Shown here in pieces: positions 7,238-14,834 of a DNA stretch of 17,894 bases. The stretch comes from Cyclobacteriaceae bacterium (GTDB lineage: Bacteria > Bacteroidota > Bacteroidia > Cytophagales > Cyclobacteriaceae), in NCBI GenBank assembly GCA_025455225.1, contig JALOMY010000018.1:1-17894 (forward strand), read 5' to 3'. Below the pieces are notes generated by a model. That model did no database searches. It was not told where the DNA came from and saw nothing but the letters and a program-made list of their open reading frames with translations. The position numbers were made by a program, and so were the translations under genes. Every line of letters begins with the position of its first letter. Within the stretch, counting starts at the first letter, position 1.

Positions 7238-7459
7238 CTAAGGCTTAATGGCATAATCGCAAGCCAGGTTTAAGATTTTTACCGCCTGATCCCGGGAGCA
7301 ATTGCTCACTTTCATTAATTCAATTACATCTGTTTCAGCATAACAGGTGTTAACGATTGTACCATGATCCTCATCCATCTTCATAGGCGGCACTCCTGCA
7401 GTTATTACGGCAACGGTTAATCCAACCAGCACCATAATTAATCGTATTCTGGCTTTCAT
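7238..7459 (-). CDS. Small exported protein with three cysteines, 73 residues
   Basis: The chosen start is the ATG at 7459 (MKARIRL); the frame is open to a TTG at 7486, but the Met gives a standard signal peptide with a basic start, a hydrophobic core (LIMVLVGLTVAVITAG) and likely cleavage near residue 22. The mature part is about 50 residues, with three cysteines (C39, C54, C67) and a helical C-terminal half (SRDQAVKILNLACDYAIK). An odd number of cysteines leaves one free for a partner or a dimer. I do not recognise the family. It is divergent from the ECF sigma gene with a 130-bp gap, so the two may share control signals. Confidence 0.65.
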   Translation of the reverse strand: MKARIRLIMVLVGLTVAVITAGVPPMKMDEDHGTIVNTCYAETDVIELMKVSNCSRDQAVKILNLACDYAIKP

Positions 7460-7589
7460 GAGTGTTTGATTTTGAGGGTTAATCAATTTTTCAGTTAGTG
7501 CATGAACCCGGGAAAGGTCACCCGGAGATGAGAAAAAAATAATTTAACTTGAATAGGTTACTTTACAGGTACCTTTTCACTAAGTGTGT

Positions 7590-8177
7590 ATGTCAGATCC
7601 TGAAATCATTAATCTGATCAGAAATGAAGATTCGCGTGGCCTGAGCATGGTTTACGAGAAATTCCGCAACGAATTCATTCATTGGATAATCAAGACGTAC
7701 GGAACCGATCCGGACGATGCCCGTGAATTTTACCAGGCCTCCATCGTGATTTTATATGATAATACGATGGCCGGCAAACTTGATTCACTACAGAGTAGTT
7801 TAAAGACTTATTTATTCGGAATCGGTAAAAATCTGGCTTTACAACAACTTCGGCTTAATCACCGAAAGCAAAAAACTGGTGCCGAATTTTATATTAAAAA
7901 TTATGTACTGGACAACCAGGAAGATAAAATGAAAGAAGAAGTAAACCTTGAAATTATCAGCCAGAGTTTTAGCACACTTGGGGAACCTTGCCATGAACTG
8001 CTAAGTCTCTATTACTATAAAAAGAAAAGTATGGAGGAAATATCAGCCACACTGGGGTATAAAAACCCGGAGACGGCAAAAAACCAAAAATATAAATGCA
8101 TGGAGCGGTTACGGAAGATCGTATTCGGAACACTTCATCCATCAACCTATAGTACTGAACCTTTTACAGAAGAATAA
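7590..8177 (+). CDS. ECF-type RNA polymerase sigma factor
   Basis: A 195-residue protein with the two-domain layout of extracytoplasmic-function sigma factors. Region 2 is at about residues 20-85 (QASIVILYDNTMAGKL, SLKTYLFGIGKNLALQQLR). Region 4 is at about 130-185, with a clear HTH (LSLYYYKKKSMEEISATLGYK, then AKNQKYKCMERLRKIV). I prefer the ATG at 7590 to the in-frame GTG at 7584. Region 2 is divergent from the classic DxxQD pattern (DAREFYQ instead), as in many Bacteroidota ECF factors. The anti-sigma-like TPR protein follows after 13 bp and is probably its membrane-bound inhibitor. The regulon is unknown; neighbours suggest the anti-sigma, the 156-residue protein and possibly the CHAT gene. 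Confidence 0.9.
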   Translation: MSDPEIINLIRNEDSRGLSMVYEKFRNEFIHWIIKTYGTDPDDAREFYQASIVILYDNTMAGKLDSLQSSLKTYLFGIGKNLALQQLRLNHRKQKTGAEFYIKNYVLDNQEDKMKEEVNLEIISQSFSTLGEPCHELLSLYYYKKKSMEEISATLGYKNPETAKNQKYKCMERLRKIVFGTLHPSTYSTEPFTEE

Positions 8178-8190
8178 ACAACACTCAACC

Positions 8191-8952
8191 ATGAATCCAA
8201 ATTTACACGATATTGACCTGATACACCGCTACCTCGATCGTAGTTTGTCGGACGAAGAGAAAGTCAACCTCGAAAAGCGGTTAAAAGAGGAACCGGAGTT
8301 TAATACTTTGTATCGCGAACATCAAATGCTGGTACAGGGCATTCGTTATTCCGGCCTCCAGGAAAAACTGAATCAATTGCGTGTACTTGAATCAGTATTG
8401 CCTGAAACCGTTCATGTTGAAGACAAAAAAAGACAAATTCGTCTGCATTCGTATTGGAAACCATTGCTGGCAGTAGCTGCTTCTCTTGCTTTATTTGTTG
8501 TATTATTCTTTTTATGGAAAAAACCTGTTGACCACGAACAACTTTTCGCACAGGAATTCAAGGCCTATCCGAACATTTTCGAACCCATTGTTCGCAGCGA
8601 TGCTCAACCCATAAATGATCGTACCGAAGCTTTTGCCGCTTATGAAGCCCGTGATTACCAAAAGGCAGCCACGTTGTTTAAAAAGCTTTTACAGGAAAAA
8701 GAAGAACCCGGTGTGTTGCTGTTGCTCGGTAATGCCAACTTAATTCTGGGCAATACCTCGGAAGCGCGAAATAATTTTATTACCTTAATCAATAACTTTG
8801 ATGAATACGATACCCAGGCTAAATGGTACCTGGGTCTGAGCTATCTGAAAGACGGGGATGTTAAAAGTGCTCAGTTGATTCTACAGGAAGTAAGTAACAG
8901 CGAATTCTCCTATGCTTCAAAAGCAAAAGAACTCTTAAAACAAATTGAGTAG
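8191..8952 (+). CDS. Membrane-spanning anti-sigma-like protein with extracytoplasmic TPR region
   Basis: A 253-residue protein in three parts. Residues 1-75 resemble the cytoplasmic sigma-binding segment of Bacteroidota anti-sigma factors (LIHRYLDRSLSDEEKVNLEKRL) without zinc-binding Cys/His residues. One membrane helix lies at about 89-109 (WKPLLAVAASLALFVVLFFLW). Residues 140-253 form two to three TPR-like helix pairs (AFAAYEARDYQKAATLFKKL; LLLGNANLILGNTSEARNNF; KWYLGLSYLKDGDVKSAQLI), placed outside the cytoplasm by this topology. Following an ECF sigma gene by 13 bp, it most likely holds that sigma factor at the membrane and senses a signal through the TPR. The 156-residue gene follows after 31 bp. 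The anti-sigma role is inferred from position and layout. Confidence 0.8.
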   Translation: MNPNLHDIDLIHRYLDRSLSDEEKVNLEKRLKEEPEFNTLYREHQMLVQGIRYSGLQEKLNQLRVLESVLPETVHVEDKKRQIRLHSYWKPLLAVAASLALFVVLFFLWKKPVDHEQLFAQEFKAYPNIFEPIVRSDAQPINDRTEAFAAYEARDYQKAATLFKKLLQEKEEPGVLLLLGNANLILGNTSEARNNFITLINNFDEYDTQAKWYLGLSYLKDGDVKSAQLILQEVSNSEFSYASKAKELLKQIE

Positions 8953-8983
8953 TATAACCCAGTTTAACCTAACCCCCTCAACC

Positions 8984-9454
8984 ATGACCAGCCAACCAAA
9001 TGAAGATCGCGAGATTTTTTTTACCCTAAAATTTTACCGGGGCAAGAAAAACGATTCCGAGCATTACACATTTCCATTCAAGTTCGAACTCGATTTTAAT
9101 TACCCGTTTAATTCGTTTTCCGGTAGCCAGGCTTTGCAAAAAAATAATGTCTCAATAAAACCAGGTGAATTAAAAGCAAGCATGAAAGAAATTTTCAGCA
9201 AACTGGATGAATTCTTTCAATATGTTGATGAAATGGCTGCAGGAAAAGTTGAAGGCGGAAAACTAATTACCAACGATGACTATAAACGCATCGCAGAAAC
9301 ACTTCAAGCTCTGACACGTGCGAATAATGAAAGCGGCTCAGTAGTAACTTCTATAAACCGCATCAGCTATTCACAATTTAATCCTCGGGAATTTGATCTG
9401 GGTACCAGCTTGTCTCTAGCAGGAAACGGAGATCCAAAACCACCTCGCCTTTAA
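8984..9454 (+). CDS. Uncharacterised 156-residue protein, third gene of the ECF sigma operon
   Basis: I do not recognise this family. The ATG at 8984 is preferred; the frame extends to a TTG at 8945 that would overlap the previous gene. There is no signal peptide or membrane segment, so it is probably cytoplasmic. Residues 10-45 look beta-rich with many aromatics (EIFFTLKFYRG, HYTFPFKFELDFNYPF). Residues 60-115 look helical (ELKASMKEIFSKLDEFFQYVDEM, RIAETLQALTRANNE). The C-terminal end is a polar, Gly/Pro-containing tail ending in KPPRL. It sits 31 bp behind the anti-sigma-like gene, and its TAA shares four bases (TTAA, 9451-9454) with the stop of the convergent CHAT gene. A role in the sigma/CHAT unit is inferred from position only. 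Confidence 0.75.
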   Translation: MTSQPNEDREIFFTLKFYRGKKNDSEHYTFPFKFELDFNYPFNSFSGSQALQKNNVSIKPGELKASMKEIFSKLDEFFQYVDEMAAGKVEGGKLITNDDYKRIAETLQALTRANNESGSVVTSINRISYSQFNPREFDLGTSLSLAGNGDPKPPRL

Positions 9455-12400
9455 GAGGAGACTTGTTTACGTTGAATTCTCATTTTCAATAAAATCACAA
9501 TCAACACCATCAACATCAAACCTGCTGTCAGGATGAGGATGATGTTGATTGTAGTCTGTTTATCGATCAATGGCTTTCCGTGTCCATACACAACAGGAGC
9601 TGCCCATAATTTTGGGTCGGCTGTTAATTCATCCGATTGGTTCAGGTAGTTCAGTTTTGCATTCCGTAAGGCTACATCCAGATCCTCACCGCCCAACAAT
9701 TGCTCATAGAAAATCCGGATCAGATTAACTGAAACCTGGTCGTTGAGTTTCCATAATGTCATTACCACGTTGTCGCAACCGGCAACCATAAACGCATTTG
9801 CCATACTCATCATCCCCTCCCCTTTGTAAGTTTTTCCTATACCCGACTCACAAGCAGTAAGTACTGCTAAAGCAGCCTGTAGGTTGTAATTGAATAATTC
9901 ATAGGAATGAAGCTGGCCATCATCTGCTGAATCAGGCATCGATCTGAAAAACAGGCTCGCGGAGAAATCCTTTTCCGGATCTCCGGTTCCATGCACGGCA
10001 AGGTGAATAATGTTGGAACCCGGTGCGTGAAGTCTGAAATTACTCTTGGTGGCTTCGTTACCTTTTAAAAAGGTACCACGCAAAAACAGCTTCGAAAGTA
10101 CATCTAATTCGGCTTCTGTGCCTGCCAGATCAACAGGAGAAGGCTCATTCGAACGCAACATCAAACCATTTGTATAACCAAATGCCAACAAAGATGCATC
10201 GTTCGTCAATTTCCGTAATGGCCGCATAAACAGTACTGAAGACAATCCGTATGAAACCGAACTCTGATGCAGTAAGTAAGGAAGATCACGATAATTTATC
10301 TTATCACCTGCCTGCGCCTGGGTTAGCAATGCCTCAAACGGAATATGGGCAATTAGCCCATCCGGAATAATATGAAGTTTTTGCTGCGCAGACGGTTTGT
10401 GAAAAGGCTCTAGCAATATGCGGTATAATTGGTATCCCTGAGTTACATATTGCTGGTAGAATTTTTGATCAAAGGAAGAAGTTTCTGATCGAAAATGATT
10501 CAGAAATAATTTTATGCTTACGGCTAGTGAATCAGCATCTCCAATTTTCTTGAATGAAACCTGATTTGGCCCAATCACTAATGCATAGACATCGTGAACA
10601 CCCCAGAAATATTCGATCAGAGAAGCCCTGGAGTTTTTCAGCATAGCCTGTAGCTGTTCAAGGGATAATGATTTTGACGGGAATACGGAAGTCAAAGTCT
10701 TACCCGATTGTTCCCGTTCCATACGAAGTCGTTGTATCTCCCGATCGAATTGGACGATTCTTCCACGCAAGGCATCCTTTTGTTCATTAGAATAATCATC
10801 CGACATCAATTCACGTTGCACTTCGGTAATGGTAGCCCTGTAACTTTTTATCTTTTGCAACACACTATCACTCGAAGCGATGGATGACAACTGGCCACTT
10901 TCTTCGAGCGCTTCATTAATCGATTTCGCTTTACTTCGCTCGAAATAATGCAATACGTTTTCGAGTAATGAATCGCGTTTTCCGGAATGCTTCATGAATT
11001 GCGTATACAAGGACGCAATGATCTGCTCATACAAATCAAAATTGCTGTCAGTAAATTCCCACTTGGATTTATCGATGTCCAAAACATCGCGTAACCGGTC
11101 CAGCACGAATTCACCCTTCACATAACAATCCAGCACCAGATTTTCTAAAGATGGATTCATCCGGCCTGAATATTTTTTCTTTATCGCTTCAGCTTTGGCT
11201 GTCAGTACTTCATAAACCAGGTATTTCTCTTCCAATTCATTTAAAACCGGATTCACTAAAATATCCTGTTCACTGACTGAAGGTATGAGGTCGTGTAAAG
11301 CTTTCTGGAACTGCACCATTGCAGAATCATATAAAGCCACACGGAAATAATAATTTCCCTTTTTGAAATATACTTCTGCTTTACTTAATCCATATTGGCC
11401 TGAAAGATCAAGCGACCGGTCAAAATAGCCGATGGCTTTCGTGTTACCCGATCGGGCATACGCATCTCCAAATTGCTGAAGAAAAAATGTATAGATTACC
11501 CGGTCATGCGGTGTAATTTGATCGTAAATTTTTTCAGCTTCGCGGAATGAAACCAGGGCATCACTCAGTTTTCCTTCACGCGCGAACGACTCCCCCAGAT
11601 TCGTATACTGAATGGCTAAATCTTCATTGAAAGAATTTCGGCCATTAATGATCAGGTTAAGCTCAATGGCCTTTTGATAATTTTGTTTCGCCATAGCGAA
11701 CTGCATCAGATCACGATATATATTGGCCAGAACCACATACGCACGTTGCTGAAATACACGGTCTTCAAGCTCAGTCACTAAATGGAGTGCATGAGAAGCG
11801 TATGAAAGTGCTTTCTCGTAATCCTGTTGAGAACGGTTGGTGGTTGCCAGGTTATAATAATGCCGGGCAATCTGACGATGATTTTTGGAGTTAATTCTTT
11901 CCAGTATCTGCAACGATTGTTCGTAACATTTTTCTGCTTTGTAAAAATCATAGTCGCGATATTTGTAGATATCCCCCATGCTGTAAAAACAGGCGGCAAC
12001 ATCCTCATGCCAGAGACCGTATAATTGCTTTCGGATTTCAATTGCCCTTTCGTAATACTGAATTGCCAGACTTGAATCATTACCGTATTCAGCAACATAA
12101 TAGCCAGCCCAATAACAGAGTGTTGCGTATTGAATAGGATCCGAATTATCCCCGGTGACTTTATCCAATACTTGCTTAATGATGTGATATACCTTTTCTT
12201 CCTTTTCAGGAATATTCAATATCCATGCTGTTTGTGCCAGTTTATTAATGGATCGCAGATACAATGAATCTTCAGGTGACAACCTGTCCTGTATACTTAG
12301 CAACAATTCAAAAGCTTCTTCCGGATTCTCCGTCTCGAGTTTCAAAGCCCTTTTAAAATCATCCACGCTAGTTTGAGCCATGACCGCGTTATGCATGACC

Positions 12401-12513
12401 AGTAAAAGAAGGACTAAAATGACAACAAATCGGGTAAAATAAAGATACTTTGAAAATGGGTAGCGATTCATAAACATGTTATTCATCGAATTGGTAAGCA
12501 TGTTCATGATCAT
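9451..12513 (-). CDS. Exported, membrane-anchored TPR-CHAT domain protein (putative caspase-like protease)
   Basis: A 1020-residue protein. A signal sequence (hydrophobic core about 28-40, ending VMAQ) is followed by TPR repeats at about 55-410, some with the Fic/CHAT-type tetratricopeptide spacing (YNLATTNRSQQDYEKALSYA; YTNLGESFAREGKLSDALVS). A long helical, partly coiled-coil linker runs from about 430 to 610. The CHAT domain (about 690-975) has the expected His-Cys pair of a caspase-fold protease: H841 in HLAVHG and C888 in LTACESG. One membrane helix at about 987-1011 and a basic tail (KMRIQRKQ) end the protein. This places TPR and CHAT in the periplasm. The N-terminus has several Met candidates; the first ATG (12513) is used, and residue 15 would give a more usual leader. 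It converges on the ECF sigma operon. Confidence 0.92.
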   Translation of the reverse strand: MIMNMLTNSMNNMFMNRYPFSKYLYFTRFVVILVLLLLVMHNAVMAQTSVDDFKRALKLETENPEEAFELLLSIQDRLSPEDSLYLRSINKLAQTAWILNIPEKEEKVYHIIKQVLDKVTGDNSDPIQYATLCYWAGYYVAEYGNDSSLAIQYYERAIEIRKQLYGLWHEDVAACFYSMGDIYKYRDYDFYKAEKCYEQSLQILERINSKNHRQIARHYYNLATTNRSQQDYEKALSYASHALHLVTELEDRVFQQRAYVVLANIYRDLMQFAMAKQNYQKAIELNLIINGRNSFNEDLAIQYTNLGESFAREGKLSDALVSFREAEKIYDQITPHDRVIYTFFLQQFGDAYARSGNTKAIGYFDRSLDLSGQYGLSKAEVYFKKGNYYFRVALYDSAMVQFQKALHDLIPSVSEQDILVNPVLNELEEKYLVYEVLTAKAEAIKKKYSGRMNPSLENLVLDCYVKGEFVLDRLRDVLDIDKSKWEFTDSNFDLYEQIIASLYTQFMKHSGKRDSLLENVLHYFERSKAKSINEALEESGQLSSIASSDSVLQKIKSYRATITEVQRELMSDDYSNEQKDALRGRIVQFDREIQRLRMEREQSGKTLTSVFPSKSLSLEQLQAMLKNSRASLIEYFWGVHDVYALVIGPNQVSFKKIGDADSLAVSIKLFLNHFRSETSSFDQKFYQQYVTQGYQLYRILLEPFHKPSAQQKLHIIPDGLIAHIPFEALLTQAQAGDKINYRDLPYLLHQSSVSYGLSSVLFMRPLRKLTNDASLLAFGYTNGLMLRSNEPSPVDLAGTEAELDVLSKLFLRGTFLKGNEATKSNFRLHAPGSNIIHLAVHGTGDPEKDFSASLFFRSMPDSADDGQLHSYELFNYNLQAALAVLTACESGIGKTYKGEGMMSMANAFMVAGCDNVVMTLWKLNDQVSVNLIRIFYEQLLGGEDLDVALRNAKLNYLNQSDELTADPKLWAAPVVYGHGKPLIDKQTTINIILILTAGLMLMVLIVILLKMRIQRKQVSS

Positions 12514-12564
12514 TTTGAAGAACAGGAGATCCTGAAAGTGACTTTATTATCTTAAACCGGCCAT

Positions 12565-13056
12565 TCACAGAAATTCATCCCACTCATTACCCAGATGGGT
12601 TGATAGTTCACGAAGAAACAAGGAATACGATGGCTTATGGGGCTTCTTCATTAAGGGCATGTTTGCCTCATCGGGCGTATAATCACCTTTCCGGGTATTG
12701 CAGCTTTTGCAGGCAGTTACCAGGTTAATCCAGGTGTGTTGTCCGCCTCGTGAACTTGGAATAATGTGATCTAGCGTAAGTTCTTTGCCGGTTCCGCAAT
12801 ACTGACATTGAAAATTGTCGCGCTTAAAAATATTTTGTCGCGTAAGAGCCACCCCTTTATAGGGCGCCCGAACATACCGGTTTAACCGGATTACCGAAGG
12901 CATTGGGAATGATTGGGTGACCGAATGGAGTTTGTGGCCATTGGCAGTTCGAATCATTTCACTTTTGTTCAGGTAAACCAATATGAAAGCCCGCTGCACG
13001 GAGCACACCATCAACGGACTGAAATCCTGATTTAGCACTAAAACACGGCTGTTCAT
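12565..13056 (-). CDS. HNH endonuclease family protein
   Basis: A 163-residue protein with a C-terminal HNH nuclease fold. It has a Cys pair C84/C87 (CQYC), D96-H97 (LTLDHIIP), N111 (WINLVTAC), and a second Cys pair C116/C119 followed by N120 (CKSCN), so zinc ligands and the metal-binding His are all present. The N-terminal 80 residues (VLVLNQDFSPLMVCSVQRAFILVYL) are a conserved lead-in seen in a widespread Bacteroidota HNH family of uncertain role. The start is the ATG at 13056. It lies 51 bp upstream of the CHAT gene on the same strand and 102 bp downstream of the C40 gene. No methyltransferase or other restriction partner is visible, so a restriction role is not supported. Confidence 0.9.
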   Translation of the reverse strand: MNSRVLVLNQDFSPLMVCSVQRAFILVYLNKSEMIRTANGHKLHSVTQSFPMPSVIRLNRYVRAPYKGVALTRQNIFKRDNFQCQYCGTGKELTLDHIIPSSRGGQHTWINLVTACKSCNTRKGDYTPDEANMPLMKKPHKPSYSLFLRELSTHLGNEWDEFL

Positions 13057-13158
13057 GCAGGTAAGATACTTTCAAACTTTTAATCGTGCAATATTGACCG
13101 ACATGACTGATTGTACTAAGAATTTATTCCAGTGTTGAAGTCAACCTGGATTGCCCGA

Positions 13159-13956
13159 TTATTCAGTAAGGATTCTGCGGATCGTGAGGATTGAATATCC
13201 TTCTCCTTTATTTGAGGGAATCAATTTTCGTTGCTCATTCCAGGAATCAACCTGAACCTGACCATATACGTGAACCAATTTATTGTGACTAATCACAATA
13301 GCCGGATGTGCTTTATTTTTTCCCGAAGTATTAAAGAAAACAATATCACCTGGCTGGGCATCCGATGGATTCTTGATTTCTCTTCCTTGTCTGAGTTGTT
13401 CCTGAACGGTACGCCCCAGGCGGTAACCACTAATCTTAAATACCATTTGAACCAATCCGGGTGCATCAATTCCAAAAGGGCTTTTTCCTCCTTTTTGATA
13501 CGGTGCATGAAGGTATTTACCCGCTATGGTTATCAAGGATTCAACATCGCGTTTAACACCGAGGCTTTTGGCTTCACCATTGAAGGCAAATTGCTCCTCC
13601 ATTTTAAATAATTCCGAACCAGAAATCGGTATGATGCTACCAATCAAAATATGCAATGGGCTCTTATTGTATAAAATACTTGTTACCAGGTCGGTAGTAA
13701 TCTTAAAATCAGCTTTATTGATGTGTTCAAAGTATTCTTTAGATATAGAATGATGTTGCCGTGCATCGATCCATCCATTAAAACCATCATAGTACACCTG
13801 AATCAATAACCAGTTTTGATCTTTACTGATTTCAATCACTTCGTAATGTTCGCCAAATAATAGCTGTGAAACCTGCTCAGCACGATGCGCTGGCTCTTTG
13901 CGCACTGGCACAATACTTAATCGGCAAACTCCAAAGTCAATACTATTCTGAATCAC
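13159..13956 (-). CDS. SH3-NlpC/P60 (C40) family protein with the catalytic Cys replaced by Ala
   Basis: A 265-residue protein with an SH3-like N-terminal part (about 10-68; LLFGEHYEVIE, NWLLIQVYYDGFNGWID), a linker region, and an NlpC/P60 domain (about 138-262). Active family members cut peptidoglycan stem peptides with a Cys in a GIDCSG motif. Here the motif reads GIDAPGLVQ, with Ala at residue 165 (codon GCA, 13463-13465). The His region is kept (KAHPAIVIS, H217), as is the GDIVFF strand. There is no signal peptide. The start is a GTG at 13956, chosen because the SH3 part begins directly after it and no ATG is nearby. It lies 5 bp behind smpB, last in the tsaD operon. The protein may bind peptidoglycan or a partner without cutting. 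Confidence 0.88.
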   Translation of the reverse strand: MIQNSIDFGVCRLSIVPVRKEPAHRAEQVSQLLFGEHYEVIEISKDQNWLLIQVYYDGFNGWIDARQHHSISKEYFEHINKADFKITTDLVTSILYNKSPLHILIGSIIPISGSELFKMEEQFAFNGEAKSLGVKRDVESLITIAGKYLHAPYQKGGKSPFGIDAPGLVQMVFKISGYRLGRTVQEQLRQGREIKNPSDAQPGDIVFFNTSGKNKAHPAIVISHNKLVHVYGQVQVDSWNEQRKLIPSNKGEGYSILTIRRILTE

Positions 13957-13961
13957 ACACG

Positions 13962-14420
13962 TTAATATTTAATCTTACTTAACTCCCTCTTCAAATCGCG
14001 TTCTTTAATACTGTCGCGCTTATCGTGAAGTTTTTTACCACGTGCCAGGGCAATTTCAAGTTTGGCATATCCGCGATCATTAATAAACAACCGGGTAGGC
14101 ACAAGAGTTAGGCCCTTCTCTTCAACTTTGGTCTCAAGCTTCCTTAGCTCGGAGCGTTTCAGCAATAATTTTCGTTCGCGCGCGGCTTCATGATTATAAT
14201 GCGATCCCTGGGTATAGGGTGATATGTTGATTCCCTTTACAAACAATTCACCCTGATTGAAATAACAATAACCATCCTGCAGGTTAACTTTCCCCTCTTT
14301 AATCGATTTAATTTCGGAACCCATTAGTACCAGGCCAGCAATGTATTTGTCGAGCAATTCAAATTCAAATCCAGCCCGTTTGTTTCGTATGTTAATATCG
14401 TTTGTAAATCGCTTTGACAT
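13962..14420 (-). CDS. smpB: SsrA-binding protein SmpB
   Basis: A 152-residue protein of normal length for SmpB, which delivers tmRNA to stalled ribosomes for trans-translation. Diagnostic stretches are NDINIRNKRAGFEFELLDKY at the N-terminus, GLVLMGSEIKSIKEGKVNL, YTQGSHYNHEAARERKLLL, and the basic C-terminal tail (ALARGKKLHDKRDSIKERD) that enters the mRNA channel. The start is the ATG at 14420. It is the third gene of a compact minus-strand operon: 13 bp after the thioesterase gene and 5 bp before the C40 gene. No tmRNA gene was seen in the window. Confidence 0.98.
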   Translation of the reverse strand: MSKRFTNDINIRNKRAGFEFELLDKYIAGLVLMGSEIKSIKEGKVNLQDGYCYFNQGELFVKGINISPYTQGSHYNHEAARERKLLLKRSELRKLETKVEEKGLTLVPTRLFINDRGYAKLEIALARGKKLHDKRDSIKERDLKRELSKIKY

Positions 14421-14433
14421 TCCGTATTCCGAC

Positions 14434-14829
14434 TTATTGATTGGAGAGATTAAAGATGGCCTGAATCTTTTCCTTCTTTAAAACCTTCTGACCGGTTTTG
14501 CCTGTGGCAATAACACGTTCCCTTACACGTATAATATACGCGCAGATTAGTTCATGACCTTGCAGGCTTTCAACGGTTGATTCAATGACCAGTTCTTCAC
14601 CCACAAATGCAGGTGCCTGATGGTTAATACTTAAAAAGGTACCGATACCTTCTTCATCATCTTCTCTAAGGTCAAAAATGTACTGACGCGTTGCCCACTC
14701 AACTTCACGGGCCAACGTAAACGTGGCGCATACGTTATGCACTACAACTCCCTGGAAGGAGGCTACATCTTCCCTTTTTACCAGGTAGGTCATAGTTCGC
14801 TGTTCTCCAGGCTTTATTACATTCTTCAT
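14434..14829 (-). CDS. Hotdog-fold thioesterase family protein (FlK-like)
   Basis: A 131-residue single hotdog domain. It opens with VIKPGEQRTMTYLVKREDVASF, has a helix carrying acidic residues (TLAREVEWATRQYI, E42/E44), and the strand GIGTFLSINHQAPAFVGEEL with H70 at the place of the FlK active-site His. The last strands are ELICAYIIRVRERVIATGK. The layout is that of acyl-CoA thioesterases of the FlK-like group. The substrate is unknown, and fluoroacetyl-CoA activity is not implied. The start is the ATG at 14829, 5 bp after the tsaD stop, so it is very probably translated from the same message as tsaD. Confidence 0.85.
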   Translation of the reverse strand: MKNVIKPGEQRTMTYLVKREDVASFQGVVVHNVCATFTLAREVEWATRQYIFDLREDDEEGIGTFLSINHQAPAFVGEELVIESTVESLQGHELICAYIIRVRERVIATGKTGQKVLKKEKIQAIFNLSNQ

Positions 14830-14834
14830 AGTCG

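Noticed and set aside
7506..7525. CCGGG/CCCGG arms upstream of the ECF sigma gene as an operator
   Set aside because: The arms are only 5 bp, one is part of a self-palindromic CCCGGG, and nothing else marks the site.
8945..8983. TTG start extending the 156-residue protein into the anti-sigma-like gene
   Set aside because: It would overlap the previous gene, while an ATG at 8984 leaves a normal 31-bp gap.
11778..12098. 106-codon minus-strand frame
   Set aside because: It is another frame of the same strand within the TPR region of the CHAT gene, with no family features.
12565..13056. HNH protein as part of a restriction or defence system with the CHAT gene
   Set aside because: No methyltransferase, helicase or other defence gene is near, and this HNH family is widespread in the phylum; 51-bp spacing alone is not enough.
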